Source of the DNA: Dysgonomonas mossii
GTDB taxonomy: Bacteria > Bacteroidota > Bacteroidia > Bacteroidales > Dysgonomonadaceae
Direction: 5' to 3'
DNA: 64,000 nt
Assembly (NCBI RefSeq): GCF_004569505.1
Contig: NZ_SPPK01000002.1
Location: 682,001-746,000 of the forward strand
Part shown: piece by piece, positions 53,933 to 62,009 of the stretch
Layout: each line of letters begins with the position of its first letter
How positions within the stretch are numbered: position 1 is the first letter of the stretch
The notes under the pieces: generated by a model
Told to the model about the DNA's origin: nothing
Databases searched by the model: none
The model's input: the letters and a program-made list of their open reading frames with translations, nothing else
Program-made: the position numbers and the translations under genes

Positions 53933-53993
53933 CAAAATTATTAACTGAACAACTAGAGATTAACATTAAAAATTGAAAGATAGCGGTTTATTC

Positions 53994-54911
53994 CTACTTT
54001 TTCTTGTATATGAGTTTTACAGACACCGGAAAATGATCTGAAGGCAAACGTATATCGCATCCATCGAAGGAATATTCCTTTGGGAAATCACCCGTTTTGA
54101 TGTTGTTTTCACCATCTCTTGGGGTACGATATGTATCGGTTAATACACCATAGCGTTCTACAGACATGCTAGGGCTTACAAAGATATGATCGATACGGCT
54201 ACTTGTTAGCAAGTCGGGCTTGAAAGCATTGAATGTTCCGTTCAGTGCATATCTCACTGCTGCACGGTCGTATGAGTCGGTAAGGATTCCCGATGTGCTT
54301 AGCAATGTATAGCTTTTGTGTGTTTGATCTACATTGAAGTCGCCGGTTAAAATTACAGGATCATTGCCGCACATTTCTTTTATCTTAGTCAGTACCAGCT
54401 TAGCACTTTCTTCACGGGCTATTACTCCTACATGATCCATATGTAGGTTGAAGAACCAGAACTTAAGCTTGCCTTTTGTTTCTTTCAGTTGTACCCATGT
54501 GCAAATACGTGGGAGTGCAGCATCCCAGCCTTTGTTTGGCTCATCCGTTTTCTCTGCCATCCAGAAATGTCCTGATTTTAATACTTTGTATTTATCTTTT
54601 TTGAAAAAGATGGGAGCATACTCACCTTCGGTTTTCCCGTCGTCTCTACCTACACCTACATAGCTGTATTGCGGCAATGCGTCGAGCAAGTCTATCAGCT
54701 GATTGTGTTTTACTTCTTGTGAACCCCAGATGTCGAAATCGTTATAGGCTACAAGGTTAGCAATAACAGGACATCGGGTTGCCCATCCGTTGCCTTTGTT
54801 GGCATCACCTTGATTGTCATTTCGGATATTATACGTGGCTACATTAAGAGTTTGGGCAAAAATAAAAGAGCATAAGCAAAGGAGTATAACCCCTAAAAGT
54901 GTTTTTTTCAT
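53994..54911 (-). CDS. Secreted endonuclease/exonuclease/phosphatase (EEP) family hydrolase
   Basis: A 305-residue exported protein with the signal peptide MKKTLLGVILLCLCSFIFAQ. The EEP fold motifs are present: NVATYNIRNDNQGD at the start, WGSQEVKHNQL with the metal-binding Glu, FFNLHMDHVG, LTGDFNVDQTHKSY with the Asp-Asn pair near residue 195, and SDHFPVSVKL with the catalytic His near residue 292. EEP proteins cleave phosphodiesters in DNA, lipids or sugar phosphates; the periplasmic or outer location favours an extracellular substrate. Monocistronic. Confidence 0.9.
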   Translation of the reverse strand: MKKTLLGVILLCLCSFIFAQTLNVATYNIRNDNQGDANKGNGWATRCPVIANLVAYNDFDIWGSQEVKHNQLIDLLDALPQYSYVGVGRDDGKTEGEYAPIFFKKDKYKVLKSGHFWMAEKTDEPNKGWDAALPRICTWVQLKETKGKLKFWFFNLHMDHVGVIAREESAKLVLTKIKEMCGNDPVILTGDFNVDQTHKSYTLLSTSGILTDSYDRAAVRYALNGTFNAFKPDLLTSSRIDHIFVSPSMSVERYGVLTDTYRTPRDGENNIKTGDFPKEYSFDGCDIRLPSDHFPVSVKLIYKKK

Positions 54912-54940
54912 ATTTTGGACATTTATAGATTGTTTGAGTA

Positions 54941-54948
54941 CAAATTTA
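54941..54948 (-). promoter_or_regulatory. -7 box of the EEP gene
   Basis: Reads TAAATTTG on the minus strand, 29 nt upstream of the ATG at 54911. The terminator of the carboxylase operon ends just upstream. Confidence 0.45.
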
Positions 54949-54961
54949 ACCCATAAAAAGG

Positions 54962-54987
54962 AAATAACCCGCCGAAGCAGGTTATTT
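54962..54987 (-). terminator. Terminator of the carboxylase operon (TTCG tetraloop)
   Basis: An 11-bp stem with one G-T pair closed by a TTCG tetraloop when read on the minus strand (arms at 54977-54987 and 54962-54972), followed by a TTTTT run near 54955-54959. A strong intrinsic terminator about 85 nt after the last carboxylase gene. Confidence 0.88.
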
Positions 54988-55071
54988 TATATACTATATA
55001 TCGTAAAAGATATTAAGCTGGGGAAATACAATTTATTGTTGCTGATGCTAGAAACGGGTATCGACTTTTTA

Positions 55072-55602
55072 TTATACTTCTTTCTCCAATTCTATCAACA
55101 AGTCACTTTTGCTTGTCGTATCGCCTTTTTTTACCAATACCTTTTTTATGATACCTTTGGTGCTTGCCAAGATTGCATTTTGCATCTTCATGGCCTCCAG
55201 TATCAAAAGAGTGTCGCCAACCTTTACCGTATCGCCAGCCTTCACCAATACATCGAGTATCTTACCCGGCATAGGTGCTTTTAGTCGTATCGTAGTAGAT
55301 TCGCTTAGTAAGTTGGCCAATAGTTTTTTACGCTCCAACGAAAAAGGAGATTCAATCGAAAATACATAACTAACACCATTCACCAGCAATTCGTATTCGT
55401 TCTGGTGTTGAGCTATTACTTCCACAGGATAGGTAAGCCCATTCACTGTCATTACAGTAAAGCCATCAGGCGTAGTTTCTATTTTGAAGTCCAGCTCTTT
55501 AGAGTTGTGCGTATATTTCCCATTTTCATCGATAAGGAAATCAAATGCTTTGTTCGAATTCTTATCTAAAGCTATGATTGGTTTATGTTGTTTATTTTTC
55601 AT
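55072..55602 (-). CDS. Biotin carboxyl carrier subunit of an acyl-CoA carboxylase
   Basis: A 176-residue protein whose last 75 residues are the biotinyl domain with LEAMKMQNAI, biotin on Lys139. The N-terminal 90 residues form a beta-rich extension (FDFLIDENGKYTHNSKELDF onward) rather than the proline/alanine linker of sodium-pump decarboxylases. It is third in the operon, 10 nt after the biotin carboxylase gene. It carries CO2 between the biotin carboxylase and the carboxyltransferase. Confidence 0.93.
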   Translation of the reverse strand: MKNKQHKPIIALDKNSNKAFDFLIDENGKYTHNSKELDFKIETTPDGFTVMTVNGLTYPVEVIAQHQNEYELLVNGVSYVFSIESPFSLERKKLLANLLSESTTIRLKAPMPGKILDVLVKAGDTVKVGDTLLILEAMKMQNAILASTKGIIKKVLVKKGDTTSKSDLLIELEKEV

Positions 55603-55612
55603 AATTGATGTA

Positions 55613-57115
55613 TTACATATTATTAATCCTGTTTCTCATAGCCCAAGGGTCTGTTTCTTCTTTCTTCTCTGCAAGTGCCTGGTTTTGTTTCTTAAACTGA
55701 TTGGCAGAGAATAGTGCTGCAAACAGGTCTTCATCTTTCTCACGATATACGAGTGAGTCTAATTGCTTTTCGATAAAAGATGTATTGTAATCACCTTTTT
55801 GGAATGTTTTGTTATGCAGTACAGCTTTGTCGAACGGTATCGTTGTTTTTATACCTTTTATATGGAATCTATTGAGAGCCTTGATTGTTCTAGCAATGGC
55901 GGTATCCCGATCCTTTCCGTGAATAATCAATTTGGCAATCATAGAGTCGAAGAAAGGAGTGACCTCAGAGCCTACTACTACACCTTTATCTATTCTAGTA
56001 TTGCTTCCTTTTGGCAGACTCATTGCTTTGATGATGCCTGTACAAGGTGAAAAGTTAGCTTGCACATCTTCTGCATTGATACGGCATTCGATAGCCCATC
56101 CGTTGAGTTTTACATCGTCTTGCGTAATCGGTAGTTTTTCTCCGTTGGCAATTCGTATTTGCAACTCTATAAGGTCTAATCCTGTTATCATTTCGGTTAC
56201 AGGGTGTTCTACCTGCACACGGGTGTTCATCTCCATGAAGTAGAAGTTTTTGTCCTTATCCAGCAAAAATTCGACTGTTCCCAAACTTATATATTTAGCC
56301 TCTCTTGCAAGTGAAACAGCAGCATCGGTCATCTTTTTCCGCAGCTCATCGTCCAGAGCCGGAGAAGGGGCTTCTTCGAGCAACTTCTGATGTTTGCGTT
56401 GTACCGAACATTCTCTTTCTCCCAGATGGATAATATTACCGTGGGTGTCGGCTACTATTTGTATTTCAATATGTTTCGGATTCTCCAAATACTTTTCTAT
56501 AAATACAGAAGGGTTGCTGAATGCAGCCAGTGCTTCGGATGAAGCGGACAGATACATTTGTTTGAGGTCTGATTGTTTGCGTACAATGCGCATCCCTCGT
56601 CCTCCACCTCCGGCAGAAGCTTTTATGATTACAGGGAAACCAATCGATTTTGAAATTTCGATAGCCTCGTCCAGTGTGCTGACACTGCCGTTGCTACCCC
56701 CTAGCATGGGTACATTGCCTTTAGCTGCGATATTCTTTGCAGTGATCTTGTCACCCATATTCTGTATGATACGTGGCGAAGGTCCTATGAAAATAATTCC
56801 TTCCTCTGTACAGCGGGTCGCAAACTCTGCATTTTCGGATAGATATCCGTATCCGGGATGGATAGCGTCTATTTTGTTTCTTTTAGCTAATAGCACAAGG
56901 CATTCTATATCTAAAAATTCAGGTGTTTCGTTTATCTCCCTATCCGGAAAATTGACGATGCGGTCTACCTGAGTCAGATAATATGCATCAGGTTCTTTTA
57001 CTGTGCGTATACCTACAGATTCTATGCCCATTTTCTTGGCGGTCTGCGCTATTCGGATAGCGATCTCTCCGCGGTTGGCAATAAGAATTGATTTTATCTT
57101 ATTTTTATTTTTCAT
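55613..57115 (-). CDS. Biotin carboxylase subunit of an acyl-CoA carboxylase
   Basis: A 500-residue ATP-dependent biotin carboxylase. Motifs are ILIANRGEIAIRIA at the N-terminus, ATP-grasp glycine loop IIKASAGGGGRGMRIV (about residue 165), EKYLENPKHIEIQI, NFYFMEMNTRVQVEHPVTEMI (in part, metal and substrate site) and the conserved C-terminal FDSMIAKLI. I chose ATG 57115 over the in-frame TTG at 57124. The C-terminus extends about 50 residues beyond the normal domain with a charged tail. Second gene of the operon, 18 nt after the carboxyltransferase gene. Confidence 0.94.
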   Translation of the reverse strand: MKNKNKIKSILIANRGEIAIRIAQTAKKMGIESVGIRTVKEPDAYYLTQVDRIVNFPDREINETPEFLDIECLVLLAKRNKIDAIHPGYGYLSENAEFATRCTEEGIIFIGPSPRIIQNMGDKITAKNIAAKGNVPMLGGSNGSVSTLDEAIEISKSIGFPVIIKASAGGGGRGMRIVRKQSDLKQMYLSASSEALAAFSNPSVFIEKYLENPKHIEIQIVADTHGNIIHLGERECSVQRKHQKLLEEAPSPALDDELRKKMTDAAVSLAREAKYISLGTVEFLLDKDKNFYFMEMNTRVQVEHPVTEMITGLDLIELQIRIANGEKLPITQDDVKLNGWAIECRINAEDVQANFSPCTGIIKAMSLPKGSNTRIDKGVVVGSEVTPFFDSMIAKLIIHGKDRDTAIARTIKALNRFHIKGIKTTIPFDKAVLHNKTFQKGDYNTSFIEKQLDSLVYREKDEDLFAALFSANQFKKQNQALAEKKEETDPWAMRNRINNM

Positions 57116-57133
57116 CAGATACAATTTTAAGTA

Positions 57134-58675
57134 TTACAAAGGTAGATTACCATGCTTACGCTTAGGACGTAACTCGATTTTGCGTTCGAGGGCTTTAAGG
57201 CTCGAAGCAATTTTCTGTTTGGTTACAGCAGGGTCTATCACTTCATCTATATATCCTTTTTCGTCTGCTATATACGGATTTGTAACCTCTTCTCGATATT
57301 TGTCGGTAAGTTCTTTTTTCAGTAGAGCCGGATCTTCCGCTTCGTTCAATTCCTTGCGGAAAAGAATAGCGATAGCGCCATCGGGTCCCATCACTGCAAT
57401 CTCGGCAGTAGGCCACGCAAAACTAAAGTCACCTCCAATTCCTTTGCTGTTCATCACGATATATGCCCCACCATATGCTTTTCGGAGGATAATTGTTATT
57501 TTAGGTACATTGGCAAATGTATAAGCATACAAAAGCTTTGCTCCGTGGCGGATAATGCCTTCATGTTCCTGATCGGTTCCCGGAAGGAATCCCGGAACAT
57601 CCACCAGCGTTACAATTGGTATATTGAATGCATCGCAAATATTGATGAAACGTGCTCCTTTTACCGAAGAGTGTGTATCGAGTGTCCCTGCCATTACTTT
57701 GGGCTGGTTGGCTACTATTCCCACAACACGGCCATCGATACGGGCAAATGCTGTAAATATATTCGCCGCATGGTTTTCCGATATTTCCAAAAAGTCACCA
57801 TTGTCTACGATCAATCTCACCACTTCCTTTACATCGTAAGGCTTGTCCGGATCTTCGGGTACAATATTTCGGAGTTGCTCATCATCCCGTGTTGCCGTTT
57901 CTGCCGGTTCGGTGAGCGGCGGATTTTCCATATTATTTGATGGGAGGTAGGATAGCAATTTCTTGACGCCCAATATTGTATTTTCGTCGTCGCTATATAC
58001 AAAGTCCGCTACTCCCGATTTTGAAGCGTGTACCGAGGCTCCACCCAAATCTTCGGTGGATACTGTTTCGTTGAGTACTTCTTTCACCACGTTAGGGCCT
58101 GTAACAAACATATAGCTTGTGTCGGCAGTCATGAATATAAAATCGGTGAGGGCAGGGGAGTATACTGCGCCTCCGGCAGCAGGTCCCATTATTACTGATA
58201 TTTGAGGTATAACACCTGAGGAAAGCACATTTCTTTTGAATATACTTGCATACCCATCCAAGCTGCTGATACCTTCCTGTATACGCGCGCCTCCCGAGTC
58301 GATAAGTCCCACCATTGGCGAACCAGTTTTGAGAGCCATGTCCTGTATTTTGGCTATTTTAGCGGCATGGGTTGCTCCAAGAGAGCCTCCAAGTACATTA
58401 AAGTCTTGTGAATATGCATACACCAAACGTCCGTTAACTTTTCCGAATCCTGTAATCACTCCGTCTCCAAAAGCTTTTACTGTTTTTCCGAATGAGGATG
58501 TAGCAGGAGGGGCGTAAGCATCTGTTTCTTCAAATGTATCTTCGTCGAATAGAAGAAGGATGCGTTCGCGTGCAGTTAGTTTGCCTCGCTGATGTTGTTT
58601 TTGGTAATATGTGTCGTCATATTGTTTCTTCAAGAGCTCTTGACGAGCAATGAACTGTTCGTATGATTTCTTCAT
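57134..58675 (-). CDS. Carboxyltransferase subunit of an acyl-CoA (propionyl-CoA) carboxylase
   Basis: A 513-residue carboxyltransferase of the PccB/MmdA type. The motifs include GKLTARERILLLFDEDTFEE at the start, GGARIQEGISSLDGYASIF, GPAAGGAVYSPALTDF, FVTGPNVVKEV, LVDVPGFLPGTDQEHEGIIRHGAKLLYAY (in part) and RKAYGGAYIVMNSKG. It moves CO2 from biotin to propionyl-CoA (or the reverse from methylmalonyl-CoA). It is first in the three-gene operon. No sodium-pump membrane subunit is present in the window, so a soluble propionyl-CoA carboxylase is more likely than a decarboxylase pump. No clear -7 box was found upstream. Confidence 0.93.
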   Translation of the reverse strand: MKKSYEQFIARQELLKKQYDDTYYQKQHQRGKLTARERILLLFDEDTFEETDAYAPPATSSFGKTVKAFGDGVITGFGKVNGRLVYAYSQDFNVLGGSLGATHAAKIAKIQDMALKTGSPMVGLIDSGGARIQEGISSLDGYASIFKRNVLSSGVIPQISVIMGPAAGGAVYSPALTDFIFMTADTSYMFVTGPNVVKEVLNETVSTEDLGGASVHASKSGVADFVYSDDENTILGVKKLLSYLPSNNMENPPLTEPAETATRDDEQLRNIVPEDPDKPYDVKEVVRLIVDNGDFLEISENHAANIFTAFARIDGRVVGIVANQPKVMAGTLDTHSSVKGARFINICDAFNIPIVTLVDVPGFLPGTDQEHEGIIRHGAKLLYAYTFANVPKITIILRKAYGGAYIVMNSKGIGGDFSFAWPTAEIAVMGPDGAIAILFRKELNEAEDPALLKKELTDKYREEVTNPYIADEKGYIDEVIDPAVTKQKIASSLKALERKIELRPKRKHGNLPL

Positions 58676-59190
58676 TTTTATGTATTTATTAAGATACTTT
58701 TGGTTGGAATAATAAACTCTTAATTCTGTAGAAAATAATGGTATTGTTCATTATTTATTTTGTTTCCTTCGTATTTTATGTTAGTTCAAAACAGTAAATA
58801 TAATAGAAATATTTTATTTGAATGTTGAACTGCATAAAAAATATCAATTACAGAACCTCTCTTGAGCTATCGATGATTGAGTATCTATTGGATACAATGT
58901 GAATAGAGTTGTTCTTTATATGTGTCTTATTATTAGTTTCTTATATTTTTTTTGAACGATGTCTATCAAATTTGCACTCTATTTAAAATATGGTTTGACT
59001 TCATAGATTTTTTAAATATTTTTTTCTTGACTATTCCTTTCTCTAAGTGTTTGATGTTTAAACTACTTTGCTCTAAATTATTTAAGTTGTTGTCTGTTTC
59101 TTCTATAATTCTAGCTGATATACATAGGTGAAGTTGTACAGAATTTCTTTACTTTTGCAGTGACATTTTATTATTAATTAACTAAACAAA
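58676..59190. other. Divergent intergenic region of 515 nt, carboxylase operon / TonB receptor
   Basis: A very AT-rich spacer. The only exact -7 match is the TonB receptor box at 59150-59157. A short GTATC/GATAC hairpin (58881-58895) is the only other structure noticed. No B12-box, ORF with support, or known RNA family was recognised, although the length leaves room for a regulatory RNA. Confidence 0.5.
59150..59157 (+). promoter_or_regulatory. -7 box of the TonB-dependent receptor gene
   Basis: TACTTTTG matches the consensus, 33 nt before the ATG at 59191. This short leader leaves no room for a riboswitch downstream of this start. No clear -33. Confidence 0.5.
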
Positions 59191-61212
59191 ATGAATCAAA
59201 AACAAGTAAACAAACAGCAGGCTTATCGCTTTAAAAGATTTTTGCGGAAAGCCTACAGTGCATTCAACAGTATGCACAGGCTTGTTAACATTGGGGTTGT
59301 GACAGGGTGTGCACTTACATGTCTTCATGTATCGCTCGCATCTGCGCAAACTACAAGTAATGAGCAACAACAAAAAGTGATGGAGAAAGAGCTCGATGAA
59401 GTGATGGTGACGGCATCGCGGGTAGAGATGCCGATCAACCAAACTGCGAAGCTGGTAACAGTAATCACTAAAGAGCAAATAGAGCAGGCGCCCGTCCGGA
59501 GTATTCAAGACTTGTTAGTCTACGCCGCTAACATAGATGTGATTCAACGAGGCGGACATGGTGTACAAGCCGATATCTCGATCAGAGGTGGCACATTCGA
59601 TCAAAACGCAGTACTTCTCAACGGAGTAAATCTCTCCAACCCCCACACAGGACACTACAGTTTCGACATTCCAATCAATCTTTCCGACATCGAACGTATC
59701 GAGATCATTCACGGCCCATCAGCCCTAATATACGGAGCCAGTGCATTTTCGGGGGGAATCAATATTATTACAAAGAAAAGTGCAGATTATAAAGCTTATG
59801 CCAATGTAGAGTCGGGCATGCACAAGTTGCGTGGCATGGAAGTCCGTGGTGTGGCAAAAGCTGGTATAACAACAAATAGTTTGTCGGTAGGCTATAACTC
59901 TTCTGCGGGTTATATAGCCAATAGCGACTATGATCTGTATAATGTGTTGTGGCAAACACGTTTCAGACTCAACGAATCTAAAATTGATTTACAATTAGGT
60001 TATAACGATAAAAAATATGGAGCTAATACTTTCTATTCGGCAAAGTATCCCAATCAGTATGAGCGTACAAGCACATATATGGGGTCTCTGAAAGGAGAGT
60101 TTGGTTCTAAATTCAAAATAATTCCCATTGTATATTGGGACAGGCATCACGATCAGTTTGATTTGATCAAGGATACCGACAAGGGGCGCAACTATCACCG
60201 GAATGACACCTACGGAGCGAATCTTATCTTTAGCTATGAATCCCGATTGGGGATTACCAGCTTGGGCGGTGAGTTGCGAAAAGAAGACATAATGAGTTCG
60301 GTATTAGGCAAACCGATGGTCGAGCCTCACCGGAAATATAAAATGTATGATGACCGCACCAATGCGAGTGTGGCATTCGAGCATACTTTAAGTATCGAAA
60401 AAGTTGTGCTTTCTGCAGGTGTTTTGATGAATCATAACACATTGTTGAGTGGTAAATATAGGTTTTACCCCTCGGTGAGCGCTACATATCGCCCTGTAGA
60501 AGACTTTAATATATCGTCATCGTGGAGCAAATCGACACGAATGCCTACTTTTACTGATCTTTATTATACAACAGAAACCCACAACGGAAACAGCGGATTG
60601 AAACCTGAGAAGTCAGAGTCTCTCGATCTTAACTTCAAATACAATAAATCGTTTTTCTCTGCATATCTGACAGGCTTTCTTCTCTGGGGACGAGATATGA
60701 TAGATTGGGTGAAAGTGAATGCAACTGACACAAAATGGGCATCGTGGAATCTTACGAAAGTAGATACAAAAGGCCTTGAAATGGGTGTGAAGTTCCGATT
60801 GGCAGATGTGTTCCCTGTATTAGGCGAGCAGTCTTCCGTATCTCTTGACTATGCACGTATGTATCAGACCAGCGATGCGCAAAATATGATATCATTGTAT
60901 AGCTTGAATTACTTGCGCGATAAGTTTACGGCACAGTTTCATCATCAAATTTATAAAGGATTTTCCGCAGGTTGGTATTTTCGTTTTCAAAAACGGATGG
61001 GATTTTATGAAAAGTATGAAAATCTGGTGAAGGTTGGTAATGAGCATTATCCGGCATTCTCTACACTCGACCTGAAACTTAACTACAAGTATAATGACCT
61101 TCAGTTGAATTTGAGTATGAATAATCTGTACAATACTCATTATTTTGACAGAGGGAATATTCCTCAGCCGGGTTTTTGGTTGATGGGTGGTATTAGTTAT
61201 ACTTTTAGATAG
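59191..61212 (+). CDS. TonB-dependent outer membrane receptor, BtuB-like
   Basis: A 673-residue outer-membrane transporter. A long signal region of about 53 residues (basic, containing FKRFLRKAYSAFNSMHRLVN, ending LASAQ) is followed by the TonB-box-like ELDEVMVTASR, a plug domain (about 78-190; VRSIQDLLVYAANIDVIQRG, LNGVNLSNPHTGHYSFDIP, IERIEIIHGPSALIYGASAFSG in part) and a beta barrel ending with aromatic FWLMGGISYTFR. The small size without a carboxypeptidase-like extension and the plug pattern recall BtuB and other small-substrate receptors rather than SusC. Corrinoid uptake is inferred partly from the cob genes in the window, 43 kb away. Confidence 0.87.
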   Translation: MNQKQVNKQQAYRFKRFLRKAYSAFNSMHRLVNIGVVTGCALTCLHVSLASAQTTSNEQQQKVMEKELDEVMVTASRVEMPINQTAKLVTVITKEQIEQAPVRSIQDLLVYAANIDVIQRGGHGVQADISIRGGTFDQNAVLLNGVNLSNPHTGHYSFDIPINLSDIERIEIIHGPSALIYGASAFSGGINIITKKSADYKAYANVESGMHKLRGMEVRGVAKAGITTNSLSVGYNSSAGYIANSDYDLYNVLWQTRFRLNESKIDLQLGYNDKKYGANTFYSAKYPNQYERTSTYMGSLKGEFGSKFKIIPIVYWDRHHDQFDLIKDTDKGRNYHRNDTYGANLIFSYESRLGITSLGGELRKEDIMSSVLGKPMVEPHRKYKMYDDRTNASVAFEHTLSIEKVVLSAGVLMNHNTLLSGKYRFYPSVSATYRPVEDFNISSSWSKSTRMPTFTDLYYTTETHNGNSGLKPEKSESLDLNFKYNKSFFSAYLTGFLLWGRDMIDWVKVNATDTKWASWNLTKVDTKGLEMGVKFRLADVFPVLGEQSSVSLDYARMYQTSDAQNMISLYSLNYLRDKFTAQFHHQIYKGFSAGWYFRFQKRMGFYEKYENLVKVGNEHYPAFSTLDLKLNYKYNDLQLNLSMNNLYNTHYFDRGNIPQPGFWLMGGISYTFR

Positions 61213-61226
61213 AATTAAATGGGATT

Positions 61227-61293
61227 GTCTGTTGTCATAAACACAGTGTTTTGTTATACTGAACAGAGTGAAACATCTCTTATGGCAACAGAC
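61227..61293. repeat. REP-like imperfect palindrome downstream of the TonB gene (copy C)
   Basis: GTCTGTTGTCATAA (61227-61240) pairs with TTATGGCAACAGAC (61280-61293) with one G-T pair. The inner part contains ACTGAACAGAGTGAAACATCTC (61258-61279, quoted as ACTGAACAGAGTG and AAACATCTC), which agrees at about 15 of 22 positions with the corresponding part of copy A. It lies between the receptor gene and the next ORF and sets a lower limit for that start. Confidence 0.5.
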
Positions 61294-61318
61294 AGTTCGT
61301 TTTACATACCTCAATAAT

Positions 61319-61957
61319 ATGAAAACAATTGTTCTTATTTTATTCCTATTGCTTCCATTTCATATTTCAGCCGATAACTTCAAGCTGCAAGCAGGAGACC
61401 TTATCTTTCAGGAGTCTTGTTCGGGAGATATGGGCAAAGCAATAAAGGAAGTGACATCGAGCATCGATCAATATCATTTTACCCATGTGGGTATGGTCTA
61501 TATAGATGAAAATGACAGCATCTATGTAATCGAAGCCACTCATCCCAGAGTTGCTGTTACTCCGTTGCATGAGTATCTCTATCCCGAAAATGATAAGGGC
61601 TGCTATCCAGTATCTGTTGTGGGGAGGTTAAAGACAGAATATCAATGTTGTATACCCCGGGCAATAAAAGAAGGATTTACGCTGGTAGGGAAAGAATATG
61701 ACGATGGCTTTGTGATGAATAACGATAAATATTATTGTTCCGAATTCATTTATGAGATATTATTAAGAGCAAATAGCGGGACTGCGATTTTTCCTCTTAA
61801 TGTTATGACGTTTAAATCTCCCGGTTCGGATGAAATAACAGAGGGTTGGAAGGAGTATTTCGATAAACTGCATCTTCCTGTACCCGAAGGGGAACTTGGT
61901 ATAAATCCCGGAGCAATGTCACAATCGGATGTAATAGACATTGTTCATTATTATTAA
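61319..61957 (+). CDS. YiiX/YebB-like NlpC/P60-fold cysteine hydrolase, secreted
   Basis: A 212-residue exported protein. I chose ATG 61319, which gives the signal peptide MKTIVLILFLLLPFHISA; a longer in-frame GTG start at 61268 lies within the REP-like element. The mature enzyme shows the permuted papain-like pattern: LKLQAGDLIFQ-type start with GDLIFQESCSGDMGKAI, the His56 motif HFTHVGMVYID, and the later YYCSEFIYEILL with the catalytic Cys140. Relatives are thought to cleave peptidoglycan stem peptides or other amide/ester bonds; the substrate is unknown. A bidirectional terminator with pheT follows. Confidence 0.85.
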   Translation: MKTIVLILFLLLPFHISADNFKLQAGDLIFQESCSGDMGKAIKEVTSSIDQYHFTHVGMVYIDENDSIYVIEATHPRVAVTPLHEYLYPENDKGCYPVSVVGRLKTEYQCCIPRAIKEGFTLVGKEYDDGFVMNNDKYYCSEFIYEILLRANSGTAIFPLNVMTFKSPGSDEITEGWKEYFDKLHLPVPEGELGINPGAMSQSDVIDIVHYY

Positions 61958-61959
61958 AA

Positions 61960-61989
61960 AAATAGGCTGCTTTGTAAAGCAGCCTATTT
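61960..61989. terminator. Bidirectional terminator between the YiiX-like gene and pheT
   Basis: AAATAGGCTGCTTT (61960-61973) pairs perfectly with AAAGCAGCCTATTT (61976-61989) with a very tight 2-nt spacer (so the inner pairs open). A-rich and T-rich flanks serve both convergent genes. Confidence 0.85.
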
Positions 61990-62009
61990 CATCTATTTTA
62001 GTTTGAGAT

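Noticed and set aside
61268..61318. Extended N-terminus of the YiiX-like protein from GTG 61268
   Set aside because: It overlaps the REP-like hairpin and adds residues before a perfect signal peptide that begins at ATG 61319.
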